This document shows, one piece after another, positions 1-9,117 of a stretch of 64,000 nucleotides of DNA. Source of the stretch: Bifidobacterium bohemicum DSM 22767. GTDB taxonomy: Bacteria; Actinomycetota; Actinomycetes; Actinomycetales; Bifidobacteriaceae. Position numbers and translations under genes: made by a program. Below the pieces are notes generated by a model. It searched no databases, had not been told where the DNA came from, and saw nothing but the letters and a program-made list of their open reading frames with translations. The DNA lies in the NCBI RefSeq assembly GCF_000741525.1, contig NZ_JGYP01000002.1:620001-684000 (forward strand), read 5' to 3'. How positions within the stretch are numbered: position 1 is the stretch's first letter; the number at the start of each line of letters is the position of its first letter.

Positions 1-68
1 GGAACCGCTGAACATTGGCCGCCACCGAATTGCCGAGGTCAACCCCACGACCGAAACCGCTTAAGTTG

Positions 69-821
69 TTATGCCCGTACTTTCGCCGCTTTCGTAGGGT
101 CGTTGAAGACCACGGCACCCTCGACGTCCCCTCCGGCGGCCACATAGGCCTCACGAGCCGCATCGTCATTCCACCGCTCACCCACGAGCACGCCATGGTT
201 GAGCATGATCTCACGCTGGGCGCACGATGCGACAAGCGCGTCGTGCGTCACCACGATGATGGTAGTGCCCCGGGCGTTGAGCTCGCGGAAGAGATCAAGC
301 ACGATCTGCTCGTTCTTCTCATCAAGATTGCCAGTCGGCTCGTCGGCAAGGATGAGCTTGGGATGGTTGATCAGGGCACGGGCGATGCACACGCGCTGCT
401 GTTCGCCGCCGGAAAGCTGGCCGGGCAGGTGTCGGGCGCGGGTCTTGAGGCCCACATGGTCGAGCGCCTCAAGCGCCTGGCGCTCGTCGACGACGGAATG
501 GTAGTACTGCGCCACCATCACGTTCTCGACCGCCGTCAGATGTGGGACGAGGTAGAACTTCTGAAAGACCAGACCGATGACGTTCTTGCGCACGTCGGCC
601 AGCTGCGAGGCGTTCAAATCATCGAGCCTACGACCTTCAAGCTCCACGGTGCCGCCGGACGGCTTATCCATGCAGCCGATGATGTTCATCAGCGTCGTCT
701 TGCCGGAACCGGACGAACCGACGATCGCGAGCCACTGGCCTTCGGGAACGCTGAGCGTCAGGTCGTCCACGGCATGAAGATCGCCGTATGTCTTCGAAAT
801 ATGGTTGAGTTCAAGCAGCAT
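69..821 (-). CDS. ABC transporter ATP-binding protein, FtsX/MacB-type partner in the iron locus
   Basis: 250-residue LolD/MacB-type ATPase. It should power the two FtsX-like permeases encoded just upstream. Walker A GSSGSGKT lies at residues 35-42, a Q-loop glutamine near 87, the ABC signature LSGGE at 136-140, and Walker B LILADE at about 156-161 followed by PTGNLD. The chosen start (MLLEL) follows an AAGGGGCGGCA-like ribosome binding site; a longer reading adds ten unsupported residues. It is the last gene seen in the minus-strand order FTR1, P19, DUF2318, permease, permease, ATPase. That context points to periplasmic or extracytoplasmic iron handling rather than drug export. Family assignment is firm; substrate is inferred. 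Confidence 0.93.
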   Translation of the reverse strand: MLLELNHISKTYGDLHAVDDLTLSVPEGQWLAIVGSSGSGKTTLMNIIGCMDKPSGGTVELEGRRLDDLNASQLADVRKNVIGLVFQKFYLVPHLTAVENVMVAQYYHSVVDERQALEALDHVGLKTRARHLPGQLSGGEQQRVCIARALINHPKLILADEPTGNLDEKNEQIVLDLFRELNARGTTIIVVTHDALVASCAQREIMLNHGVLVGERWNDDAAREAYVAAGGDVEGAVVFNDPTKAAKVRA

Positions 822-901
822 TGCCGCCCCTTTCCGTAAGTATTGAAACAAAAGTCAAGTCATTCGGTTTTGATGCATGGGGTTTATGAGTCATCCCGTA
901 T

Positions 902-2653
902 TCACTCCTCGCGCAACACAACAGCCGGATCGATGCGCACGGCCGAGTGAATCGGCAACAATGAAGCCACAACGGCTACGAGGGCGGCAAGCAGAACGGA
1001 AGCGACGGCAAGCGGCCAGTTCACGGCCAGATGCTGACCGAATACCGACGAGCTGAGTTCCCGTGCGAGCAGATAGCCGGCCACCGTGCCCACGAGACCA
1101 CCCAACAAGCCATAAATCGCGGATTCCACCGTGAATTCGAGGGCGATGTCGCGCGAGGAGGCGCCAAGGGCCTTACGCAAGGCGATTTCCCCCTGCCTCT
1201 GCGCGACGATTGATGAGATCGTGGTGCCGACCCCGACCAGCGTCAGCGTCAGCACCACGAGCGTGACGATGAGGAGCAGCGTGCGCAGCATGGTGACGAT
1301 GCGCACGTTCGAGGCCGTGATACGCGTGACTTTCTGAGCCTTCGCGGCCAGAGACGGCCGCCTGTTGATTGCATTGGCCAAGGCGCCAAGGGCGGCGTCC
1401 GGGGCATTGACCGAATACTCGACCACGTCGGCGCCACGCTCAAAACCGGTCATTTTGGCGACGTCGGCGTTTGAAGCGTAGACTATCTCATCCTCACTGC
1501 CACCGGTGTCGACGATGCCGGCGACGCGAAATTCCATGCCACCGGCGTTCGGCGCGGTCGGATGCCATTCGGCCGGCGAGACGCACGGGTTCTCGTATCG
1601 CATCACCGCTGAGGAGACGTGGCCGCCAGCGGGCTCGATATAGGACATTTTCATGCCCGCCATGCCCCTGCTCATACCTTTTTCGGAATCATGCGACATA
1701 CCGGACATATCGCCACCTGATCCATCCGACGAATCAAGCGACATACCAGCCATGCCACCGCTCGCAGTATTCCCCGAGCCGTGCGACATACCGGACATCC
1801 CGGAGTGCTTGTCCCCGGATTCGTCGGAACCATTGGAACTGTTGGAACCGCTGGAATCATGGGGCGAGGCGGGCACCGACTCGGCTTTGCCCGGGCGATA
1901 TTTCATGGTGATGACCGAGCCGATCTTGACGTCGAGCTTGGTGGCGGCGTCACGCCCCAGCATGACACCACCGTCGCCGGGCCACTTGCCTTCGATGCTC
2001 CAGTGGCGGTTCAGCGCCTTTACATCATGCGGGTCGACGCCAGCCGCGACGAACGGCAGTGAGTTGATCTGCACGTTCTCGTAGCGATAGGCCGCCGACT
2101 TCGCAGAGCCAGCTTCGTTCACCATCGCGCTCAGCGACTTCACCGCGGCATCGCTGAAACCGCCACCGGGCACACTTGCCTTGTCTCGCACGCCTGAATC
2201 ACCGGTTTGAACGGAGCCGGACGAATTGGACTGGCCGGAACCGGGGTTATCCGTATTCGACATCCCGGCATCAGAGCCCTGTGAACCCGCCGTGGCGCCG
2301 CCCATTTTCATGTCGTTCATACCGCCCATACCACTGCCGCCACCGGCCCCGGAATCAGAATCGGCCAGCTGCCGATTGGGAATGACGACGAGATTGGCGC
2401 CGTACGAACGCATCTCGTCGTTCATCTGCCGCGGCACCGCAATGCAGATGGTCGCGAGACAGAACAACGTGGCCGCGCCCACCAGCGAGGCCACAACGGC
2501 CATGACGGCTCGCGAGCGCCGCCGGAAGACCGCGCCCCGCAGCATTCGCATGAACATGCGTCGGTTGGTCATTTGCCGTCTCGAGCGGCTTTGCAACTGG
2601 TTTTGGTCGTCGTCATCCGCAACGACGGGTTTGCCGTTCCTGACGTCACTCAT
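902..2653 (-). CDS. FtsX/MacB-like ABC permease with Met/His-rich extracytoplasmic insert
   Basis: 583-residue permease. One N-terminal membrane segment (about residues 48-70, after an Arg-rich stretch) is followed by a long extracytoplasmic region and a C-terminal FtsX domain with three membrane segments. The extracytoplasmic part is unusual: it is low-complexity, rich in Gly, Ser, Asp, Met and His, with repeated MSGMSH- and MAGMK-like motifs that could bind metal. The ATG at 2653 has GGAGGA five bases upstream. An alternative GTG at 2731 overlaps the preceding stop (GTGA) and would add 26 basic residues. It pairs with the permease at 2728-4035 and the ATPase at 69-821. Confidence 0.88.
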   Translation of the reverse strand: MSDVRNGKPVVADDDDQNQLQSRSRRQMTNRRMFMRMLRGAVFRRRSRAVMAVVASLVGAATLFCLATICIAVPRQMNDEMRSYGANLVVIPNRQLADSDSGAGGGSGMGGMNDMKMGGATAGSQGSDAGMSNTDNPGSGQSNSSGSVQTGDSGVRDKASVPGGGFSDAAVKSLSAMVNEAGSAKSAAYRYENVQINSLPFVAAGVDPHDVKALNRHWSIEGKWPGDGGVMLGRDAATKLDVKIGSVITMKYRPGKAESVPASPHDSSGSNSSNGSDESGDKHSGMSGMSHGSGNTASGGMAGMSLDSSDGSGGDMSGMSHDSEKGMSRGMAGMKMSYIEPAGGHVSSAVMRYENPCVSPAEWHPTAPNAGGMEFRVAGIVDTGGSEDEIVYASNADVAKMTGFERGADVVEYSVNAPDAALGALANAINRRPSLAAKAQKVTRITASNVRIVTMLRTLLLIVTLVVLTLTLVGVGTTISSIVAQRQGEIALRKALGASSRDIALEFTVESAIYGLLGGLVGTVAGYLLARELSSSVFGQHLAVNWPLAVASVLLAALVAVVASLLPIHSAVRIDPAVVLREE

Positions 2654-2727
2654 GCCATCCTCCAGCAATACACGTATTACGATTCTTGTTCGCGGGCCGC
2701 GTCTGCGCAACGCGCCTGTCTTCATGC

Positions 2728-4035
2728 TCACCTGCCATGCAGCACCTCCGCGGGTCGCACACGCAGTATTGCGCGGATTGACGAGAACGAGGCGATCAGT
2801 ATGGTGATGGCCAGAAGTACGAACACCAGAACAAATACCATCGGCCGCATCGCGACGCCGGAGCCGAACACGACGTGCCCGATCACCTGCGCGACCAGTG
2901 ACCCTAGGCCGGCGCCCAGGAGACCTCCGGCCAACGAAATGACCGCCGTTTCGGTGAGCATGAGCCTTGAAACCGCACCGTCCGTGGCTCCGATCGCCTT
3001 GAGCAACGCCAGTTCGGAACTGCGCTCACCTATCGAGGAGGCCATCAGGTTCGCCACGGCGATGGCGGCCGCCACCAAACTCAGCGCGGTCATCAGAATC
3101 ATCACCGCCTGCGTCTTGCGCAGCACGTCACCTTGCAGCTCAGCCACCTGCCGTACCTGCTTGGCGACCGCGTCGGGCATCACCTCTTCGATCTGATAGG
3201 CGATGGAGGAGGGGTAGGCCGTGCAATACCACGTCTCCCACTCCTCCTGGCTGAGCGCGGCCGGGTCTTTCTCGGCCTTGCGGGCCAACGCGTTTTCGGG
3301 CGTGGTCAGCGCTTTCACTTCGATTTTGTTGACCGAATCCGGTAGGTCCGCCAGGCGCTGGGCCGACCATGAGGGGACGTAGATGCTCTGTGCGTCCTCG
3401 TCACCGGAATCGAAGATGCCGACGATGCGCACGCGCTGGGTGCGACGCCGGCCAGAGGCCGTGTCCTTGGCGAGGGTGACGGTGTCGCCTACCTTGGTGC
3501 CTGTGGCGCGCGCAAGGTCCCGGCCCATCATGCCCTGCGGCAATCGGCCTTCGGCGCCATCCCTGGCCCAGGCCCCGTCGACCTTCCACCATGAGCGCAT
3601 GCCCCGCACGCCTGCCGTGACCGAGGTGCCGGTGGGGAGTTTGATCGTCTTGTGGAACCACGTGCCGTTCACTGGCACCTGCCGCTTGCCGAGCGTGGCG
3701 CGGATGTTGAGTTCCGGCGCGAAATCGGTGATGTTGTATGCCCAGAACGTCGTCTTGATGTTGGCGGCGTCCGACTCCTTGAGGAACGCGGTCGGATCGG
3801 CGCCCGCATCATCCGTGTTGTAAAGATCCGACACCACCGCGTCTGCTTTGGGTTGCACCACGATATTCGAGCCGTATGTGGACAGCTCCGCGTTGAGTTT
3901 GTCGCCCACGTCGAACACGACGCCGAGCATCGCCACGCAGATCGTCGCCGAAAGGCACACGGTCACCGCGATCAGCAGCCGTCGTTTGAACTGCCGGGAA
4001 AACGAGCGGAACACCATTCTCAGGAGGAACATCAT
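2728..4035 (-). CDS. FtsX/MacB-like ABC permease
   Basis: 435-residue permease with an N-terminal membrane helix (about residues 15-40), a roughly 240-residue extracytoplasmic MacB_PCD-like domain, and three C-terminal helices typical of FtsX (the region with GERSSELALLKAIGA). The ATG at 4035 has GGAAGGGGAGA directly upstream. It does not carry the Met/His-rich insert of its partner, so the two permeases are likely a heterodimer. It is separated from the upstream DUF2318 gene by 464 bases holding an inverted-repeat array, the largest gap in this operon. Confidence 0.9.
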   Translation of the reverse strand: MMFLLRMVFRSFSRQFKRRLLIAVTVCLSATICVAMLGVVFDVGDKLNAELSTYGSNIVVQPKADAVVSDLYNTDDAGADPTAFLKESDAANIKTTFWAYNITDFAPELNIRATLGKRQVPVNGTWFHKTIKLPTGTSVTAGVRGMRSWWKVDGAWARDGAEGRLPQGMMGRDLARATGTKVGDTVTLAKDTASGRRRTQRVRIVGIFDSGDEDAQSIYVPSWSAQRLADLPDSVNKIEVKALTTPENALARKAEKDPAALSQEEWETWYCTAYPSSIAYQIEEVMPDAVAKQVRQVAELQGDVLRKTQAVMILMTALSLVAAAIAVANLMASSIGERSSELALLKAIGATDGAVSRLMLTETAVISLAGGLLGAGLGSLVAQVIGHVVFGSGVAMRPMVFVLVFVLLAITILIASFSSIRAILRVRPAEVLHGR

Positions 4036-4499
4036 TCTCCCCTTCCATACGACATACCGACCAAGTCATCCACCCGATCCGCCGAACCACCCACGCGCTC
4101 AAACTGGCCGACCGGCCGGTTCATCAAGCAATCCGCGCAGCGGTTCGAACCAACTGTCCGACCCCGCAAACCAGTCGTCCAACCATCCGGTTCAGCACAA
4201 CCAACCAGCCCAACCGTCCAACCAGCCGGGCCACTCACCCAATCAACGCGACTGCCCGATAATCCGACGGTGCCATTCACCTGGCAGCCAATCCACGTCC
4301 GAATCCCGCGGCCTCTAGCGGCCCCTTTTCGGCAATTTCCTGGCTCCCCGCCGAAAAGAGGCCATTTAGCCGTGCCTCGTGGCCTTTTTTCGGCATAACC
4401 ATGCATAACTGCCGAAAAGAGGCCATTTGGGTCCCGTAAACGGCCCCTTTTCGGCATAAACCGGGTTGCGCACACGTTCGACGTCGACATCGCGACCCC
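4036..4499. repeat. Gene-free gap with five alternating GGCCCCTTTTCGGC repeats
   Basis: No convincing gene. About 4070-4300 is a compositionally biased stretch full of CCAACC/CCAGCC-like imperfect repeats. At 4320-4455 there are five 14-base units in alternating orientation: GGCCCCTTTTCGGC (4320 and 4442), GGCCTTTTTTCGGC (4381) and its near-complement GCCGAAAAGAGGCC (4350 and 4411). Unit starts are 30 or 31 bases apart. Neighbouring units can pair as stem-loops. The array sits between the DUF2318 gene and the first permease, so it could act as an RNA processing or attenuation point, or it could be a mobile palindromic repeat. Confidence 0.85.
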
Positions 4500-5774
4500 T
4501 CAATCCTTGAAATGACTCGACAGCGCGTCGAGGTCGGGCGTATGGATGGTGATTTTGCCGTGCGCCGCCCGGTACGGGAACGGGATCGGGTTGCAACCGC
4601 CCTTGAAGCCGATGGTGGCGACGTTCATCTCCACCTCGCAACGTTTGCAGATGATTTTCCCGTTCTTTTCGTAATATCCGGCATCACCGCAGGTCATGCA
4701 CGCGTCGAGCCCGACGCCGTACGCGCCGCCGTTCTTCTTGATGATGATGAAACGCATCACGGTGCCGTCTTTGGCCTTGTATTGGAAGCGATGCAGATGG
4801 CCGTCGTCCACCTTGCTGAACGGGATGGTGGCGGTGGCGCCGTGCAACGAGTATCCCTCGGGAGGGGAAAGCGTGGGCTGCTCGTGGAGCTTCGCGACGC
4901 CGGCGGTCAATGCCGCGGCCACGACGATCATTCCGACCAGGCTCCACACCGCGGAGGCCATCGCCCGACGGCGGAACGCCTTGTGCGTGCGGATCACGGC
5001 GTCGTTTTCACCGACCGGTTTCATCCGCAAGCCCGCCACGACCGACGCAATTACGGGAATGATGAAGACCAGCGCCTGCGCGATGACCATTCTGGTGTCG
5101 TTATTGGCCGCGGCGATGAGCACCGTGAAGGAGGCGCCGTCGAACTCGACCAACATAAGCGACATCAGCAGCGAACAAAGCTGGGTCGCATGGCAAACAA
5201 GCAAAATCAGAAGCATGAGCATGGATGCGGTCAGGAAGCTGCCATGCACCGCCGTCGTGCGCATCGTGCGGAAGATCGCCGCCACCGCAACCGCGGTCCC
5301 GACACCCAGCGCGAAGCCGAGCGCCCGCAGCAGCATTTTGGAGGTGAAAGCCGATTCGCCGGTCTCCACAAAGCTCGTCAGCTGCATGATGACGTCTTGC
5401 AGCGCGAAGAAGGTGGTCAGGGCGATACCGATCGCCGCGACACCGTTGGCCGCATGCAGACGAATCGGGTGTTGGTGCCATTCGCGCCTGAACCTGCCCG
5501 ACCCGGCCATCACGACGAGCATCAGCACATCGCACGACACCGCGCCGATGAGCACCGGCAGATTCACGCCGGAACGGCGGTCCACAATGACCAGCAGACG
5601 CAACACGGTGAAGACGACGACCGCACCAAGCCCGACCAAAAGCCCGTAAAGCCGCCAGTTTCGGCTCAGCGGCACATCACGCCCCTCGCCCACACCGAGC
5701 AGCACGCTGAGCGTCATCACCAGCAGGGCCGGAGCCAACGCCCCCGACAGAGCACCCACAAACTGCTGTAGCAT
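4500..5774 (-). CDS. DUF2318 (Fe-S-containing) membrane protein
   Basis: 424 residues with about eight membrane segments and a C-terminal extracytoplasmic domain. That domain carries the DUF2318 signature: a CMTCG motif and, about 15 residues on, a CKRC motif, both suited to bind metal or an Fe-S centre. DUF2318 proteins regularly accompany FTR1 and P19 and are thought to move electrons for iron reduction or oxidation; the exact role here is inferred. The start at 5774 follows GGAAAGG; a longer reading would add 16 implausible residues. No heme-binding motif was identified by eye. Confidence 0.85.
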   Translation of the reverse strand: MLQQFVGALSGALAPALLVMTLSVLLGVGEGRDVPLSRNWRLYGLLVGLGAVVVFTVLRLLVIVDRRSGVNLPVLIGAVSCDVLMLVVMAGSGRFRREWHQHPIRLHAANGVAAIGIALTTFFALQDVIMQLTSFVETGESAFTSKMLLRALGFALGVGTAVAVAAIFRTMRTTAVHGSFLTASMLMLLILLVCHATQLCSLLMSLMLVEFDGASFTVLIAAANNDTRMVIAQALVFIIPVIASVVAGLRMKPVGENDAVIRTHKAFRRRAMASAVWSLVGMIVVAAALTAGVAKLHEQPTLSPPEGYSLHGATATIPFSKVDDGHLHRFQYKAKDGTVMRFIIIKKNGGAYGVGLDACMTCGDAGYYEKNGKIICKRCEVEMNVATIGFKGGCNPIPFPYRAAHGKITIHTPDLDALSSHFKD

Positions 5775-5913
5775 CGCACTACCTTTCCATATGCATCCAT
5801 GCCGTCTTGGCCGAGGACACAACCGGCTTCGGACCCCTTACCGAATCAGCCGTCAGGGGTTCCGAAGCAATATGGTTCTCACGACACGGCGATATCCACC
5901 GGATCGGCCGATC

Positions 5914-6564
5914 TCACCACTGATGCACGACGTAGTTCCAGTCGAAGGTGGCCACGATGGGCTTGGTCCAGAAGCGACCCTTGACGCCGGTGTCCGGATC
6001 GACGTGAAGCGTCCACCCGTTGGTCTCCGGGCTGTAGATCGTGTAGGTGAGCTTGTACTGGCCGGCCTTGTCGAGCTTTATGTTGGCGCCGTAATGCGGG
6101 CCGTCGTCCGCGTTCATCTCCATGAACGTGCCGTCCTGCTTGTTGTTCGGGTCGTTCTTGTCTTCGATCTGGTACTTGACGGTGAGCTTGGGGATGAAGT
6201 CGCCCGTGCCGTAGCCCAGGTTGTTGTCCTTCAGGGCGTGGATGTCGGCCTCGAGGTGCAGGTTCGATTCTGCGGCCGAAAGCCCCATGCCCGCCGGGTA
6301 CATGTCGACCGGCTGGAAGTAGACGGTCGCGATGTTCAGCGGGAAGATCTGCTGGTCATGGCCGATCGGGATCTCCTCGAACTTGGCGCCGTTGGCGTTC
6401 TTCCTGTTGTCGTCCTTCTTGTCGGCGGATTTGGAATTCGAAGCGTCGGACTTGGGGTCGGACTTGTCGGCACCGTTAGAGCCGCAAGCGCCCAGAGAAA
6501 AGGCCAAAGCCCCTGCCGCCACGGCCGCCAGAAGAGCGGTGATTCTCCTATGTATTATTGCCAT
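5914..6564 (-). CDS. P19-family iron-transport lipoprotein
   Basis: 216 residues. A lipoprotein signal peptide ends in a lipobox SLGAC (lipidated Cys at about residue 27), followed by a charged linker. The rest matches the P19 (Tp34/FetP) family of extracytoplasmic Fe/Cu-binding proteins that work with FTR1 permeases: conserved elements include YFQPVDM, a Met-His-rich patch around HLEADIHA, and the C-terminal WNYVVHQW. The start has AAGGAAG seven bases upstream. It lies 116 bases downstream of FTR1 and before DUF2318, matching the known order in several bacteria. It probably delivers or oxidises Fe(II) at the membrane surface. Confidence 0.93.
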   Translation of the reverse strand: MAIIHRRITALLAAVAAGALAFSLGACGSNGADKSDPKSDASNSKSADKKDDNRKNANGAKFEEIPIGHDQQIFPLNIATVYFQPVDMYPAGMGLSAAESNLHLEADIHALKDNNLGYGTGDFIPKLTVKYQIEDKNDPNNKQDGTFMEMNADDGPHYGANIKLDKAGQYKLTYTIYSPETNGWTLHVDPDTGVKGRFWTKPIVATFDWNYVVHQW

Positions 6565-6680
6565 TTTTTCTTCCTTTTGTACTGCGTTTTCTGGTATTTT
6601 GTTATAACGAATCCTTGACCGGCCGCACCAGCCGACTCTCGAGGCTGTCTACGCCATCGGTTGACGGGTTGACATCCGAC

Positions 6681-8582
6681 TCATGCGGAATTCTCGGAGG
6701 CGCCCGGATCCGGCATTGACGCCGGTTCCGTCGGAGTGCCGGCCGCCGTCGCATTCCCGGATGGCATTGAAGTCCTGGATGCCGTGGGCGGAACCGGCAC
6801 CTTCGACGCCGCCGAAGCCGCAGACGCGGGCACGCTGCCGGCAGCCCCGCGCCGCCGGTGCCGTCGAACCCCGAACCACGCGTAGAGCGCCACCATCACC
6901 AAAGCCGCCACGCCTTGCGCCGCAAGGGTCTGAGCGTATGGATAGATGCCGAGCCACTCGTTGGTGGGCATGGCGGCCAGGTACGTGCCGTTGATGGCGT
7001 CGCCTTCGATCAGCGCGTGGACGCCGCCGCCCGCGAAGGTGACGGCGAGCACGGCCAGCAGCACCGAGGTGACGCCGAAGAACGGCCCCAGCGGGATCTT
7101 GACGGAGGTGAAACGGATGAGCGCGAAGACGACCACCAGCACCACCGCGGCCGCGACGCCGCCGATCCACATGCCGCGCACGTCCCGCGTCATCGAATAG
7201 ACGCTTTGGTAGAACATCACGGTTTCGGCGCCCTCCCGGAACACTGCCAAGAAGCTGAGCATCGCCAGTGAGACGACGCCGGCGAACGTCATCGACTGAG
7301 CGGAAGCCACGCCGGAAACGACGTTCCGTGTTTTCGAGCCGATATATGCTCTCCATGCATCGGTGCCGGACTTCGACAGCATCCAGTTGCTTGTGTAGAC
7401 CAGCATGCACATCGCGATCAGAGCCACGATGCCCTCCAGGTTCTCCTGCTGAGGCCCGTTGCCGTCGAACAGCAGCGCGAACAGCACGGCCACGACCCCC
7501 GATCCGAGCAGACCGACAAGCACGCCGAGATAAATCCACTTGATCAGTTTTCTGTTGCCGGACTTCGCTAGGTACGCGATGATCGCGGCGACCACCAGGA
7601 GCGCCTCAAGCCCCTCGCGCACCAGGATGAGGAACGCCTGCCCGATGGAACTGGTGGCGAATCTGGTGGCGCCGCCCACCTGGTCGGCCGCGCCTCCGTC
7701 GAGTCCCTTGGCGTCGGTGACGAGGTTCGCCTTAAGGTCGTCGGCCTGCTTGACGATGCCGGTCGAGGCGTCTCCGCGAACCATCGCCTTGCGCAGCTCC
7801 TTGAAGCAGCTTTCCATGTAGGAGACGCGAGAACCGGAGATCGCGTTCATCACGTTCTTCTCGAAGCCGAGCTTTTCGTAGTACTGGTAATACGCCTCGT
7901 TGACCTTGTCGGAGCCTTTCTCGCCGTCGCCGGCCTTCGCGGCCGCGACGCCCTGATCGAGCACCTTGCCTATCTGCTGCGCGACCTGAACCCAGGTGCG
8001 GTCGCCTTTGCCGTGGAACTTGGTCTTTTTGTTCTTTTGCAGCACTTTGCGTTGCGCTTTGGTCCGTTCCGCGAGCTGGGCGGCGTATTCTTGCGGTTTC
8101 GCGAGATTCGGGGACGCGTCGAGCCGGGTCGCCGCATCGATCAGCTCGCCGCAGAGCGCGGCGGTTCCGGACTTCAGCTCATCCGCATGCCCGTCCGAAT
8201 AGGTCAGCTGCTGGACGGCTTGGAAACCGTTGGCCTCGTTCTGCTGGCGGTCGGTCCCTAAGGTGTCGCGTACGGCCCGACTGAAATTGCTGGAGGTATA
8301 GCGCGAGACGGCCGCGCTCATCTGCGAGGAGGCGGTCGGACGGTCGCCCGCGGCATAGGCATCGACCGCCTGCTTAAGCTGTGCGCCAAGCCCGCTGGCG
8401 ACGCCGCCCCAAGTCGCCTCGGCGGAGGCGGTCACGGAAGCGTCGGCGGCCGATCCGACGGCGACAGCGTCGTCATCCCGCGGAGCGGCGAAGGCATACG
8501 AGGCCGGCACCAGCATGAACGCCAGCGCCAACGGCACCAGCACGGCATGCCACCGTCTCAACATCCATACTTTCGCCTTCAT
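6681..8582 (-). CDS. FTR1-family high-affinity iron permease with extracytoplasmic N-terminal domain
   Basis: 633 residues. A signal peptide (cleavage near AFAA) is followed by a roughly 300-residue extracytoplasmic helical domain. The FTR1 membrane domain has the two REGLE-type iron motifs: REGLEALLV in the first helix and FREGAETVMFYQ further on. The C-terminus is an Ala/Pro/Ser-rich tail. The start at 8582 has a GGAGGCGGAAGGG purine-rich leader; a longer reading would put 16 charged residues before the signal peptide. It is the first gene of the iron operon, with a candidate regulated promoter at 8703-8731. Iron transport is firm by family; the ion form (ferrous) is inferred from P19 and DUF2318 neighbours. 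Confidence 0.93.
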   Translation of the reverse strand: MKAKVWMLRRWHAVLVPLALAFMLVPASYAFAAPRDDDAVAVGSAADASVTASAEATWGGVASGLGAQLKQAVDAYAAGDRPTASSQMSAAVSRYTSSNFSRAVRDTLGTDRQQNEANGFQAVQQLTYSDGHADELKSGTAALCGELIDAATRLDASPNLAKPQEYAAQLAERTKAQRKVLQKNKKTKFHGKGDRTWVQVAQQIGKVLDQGVAAAKAGDGEKGSDKVNEAYYQYYEKLGFEKNVMNAISGSRVSYMESCFKELRKAMVRGDASTGIVKQADDLKANLVTDAKGLDGGAADQVGGATRFATSSIGQAFLILVREGLEALLVVAAIIAYLAKSGNRKLIKWIYLGVLVGLLGSGVVAVLFALLFDGNGPQQENLEGIVALIAMCMLVYTSNWMLSKSGTDAWRAYIGSKTRNVVSGVASAQSMTFAGVVSLAMLSFLAVFREGAETVMFYQSVYSMTRDVRGMWIGGVAAAVVLVVVFALIRFTSVKIPLGPFFGVTSVLLAVLAVTFAGGGVHALIEGDAINGTYLAAMPTNEWLGIYPYAQTLAAQGVAALVMVALYAWFGVRRHRRRGAAGSVPASAASAASKVPVPPTASRTSMPSGNATAAGTPTEPASMPDPGASENSA

Positions 8583-8702
8583 ACGATTCGCCCTTCCGCC
8601 TCCGTCGCACCTCACGGCATGGCTTCGCAACAGGGTAGGGCAAATTCGTCTCGGAAAAAAGACTTGTTTTTAAAATCTTCTTGTGGTATATAGGCCGTCC
8701 GT

Positions 8703-8731
8703 TTCATATTCAATGGTTACCAAAGTAACAA
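8703..8731 (-). promoter_or_regulatory. Candidate promoter and operator of the iron operon
   Basis: Read on the minus strand: TTGTTA (8731-8726), a 17-base spacer, and TATGAA (8708-8703). The inverted repeat GTTAC-CAAA-GTAAC (plus strand 8716-8729) overlaps the -35 and the spacer, where a repressor would block transcription. The arms do not match the DtxR/IdeR consensus spacing exactly, so the regulator is not named. The implied leader to the FTR1 start is a little over 110 bases. Confidence 0.4.
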
Positions 8732-9117
8732 TTGGAAATAGCCATCGGTTGCTTTTGGCGACTACCGGATCTGAAATGCTGCGCCGATTCAAACCTTAGG
8801 CGAGCCTGCAAGCAACCGGAATCCTCCATCCGAAGTCTATGGCGAAGGACTTCTTGCAGGCCGTCCCCGAATCTGCGGACCATTTACGGACCAAATCGCA
8901 ATTCCTGGGTTGCTTACCGGTCGAGGAATTCGCCACTCAATGACAAATTCAATCTAATGCAATACAACCAACGGCAAGTCATCCACTATCGCCGAACCAA
9001 AATCTGGCTTACCTTTCAGTTTTTTATTTTTTATATTTCTTTTTATCTTTTTTATTTCTTTTTATCTTGCTGCTATCGTCATACCAGTGACAAGCAAATA
9101 GTTACGTCAGATGCGGG
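8732..9117. other. Gene-free stretch with a T-rich tract
   Basis: No credible gene on either strand. Positions 9011-9071 are a strongly T-rich plus-strand tract made of repeated TTTTTATT/TTTCTTTTTATC blocks, far from the composition of neighbouring DNA. It lies directly before the decayed ATPase gene at 9118 and may have been part of its promoter region. Confidence 0.6.

Noticed and set aside
4320..4455. CRISPR array
   Set aside because: Repeats are only 14 bases, alternate in orientation, and the 16-17 base gaps are too short for spacers.
4032..4490. Open minus-strand frame through the repeat array
   Set aside because: It consists of the repeats and biased DNA translated; no ribosome binding site and no protein-like features.
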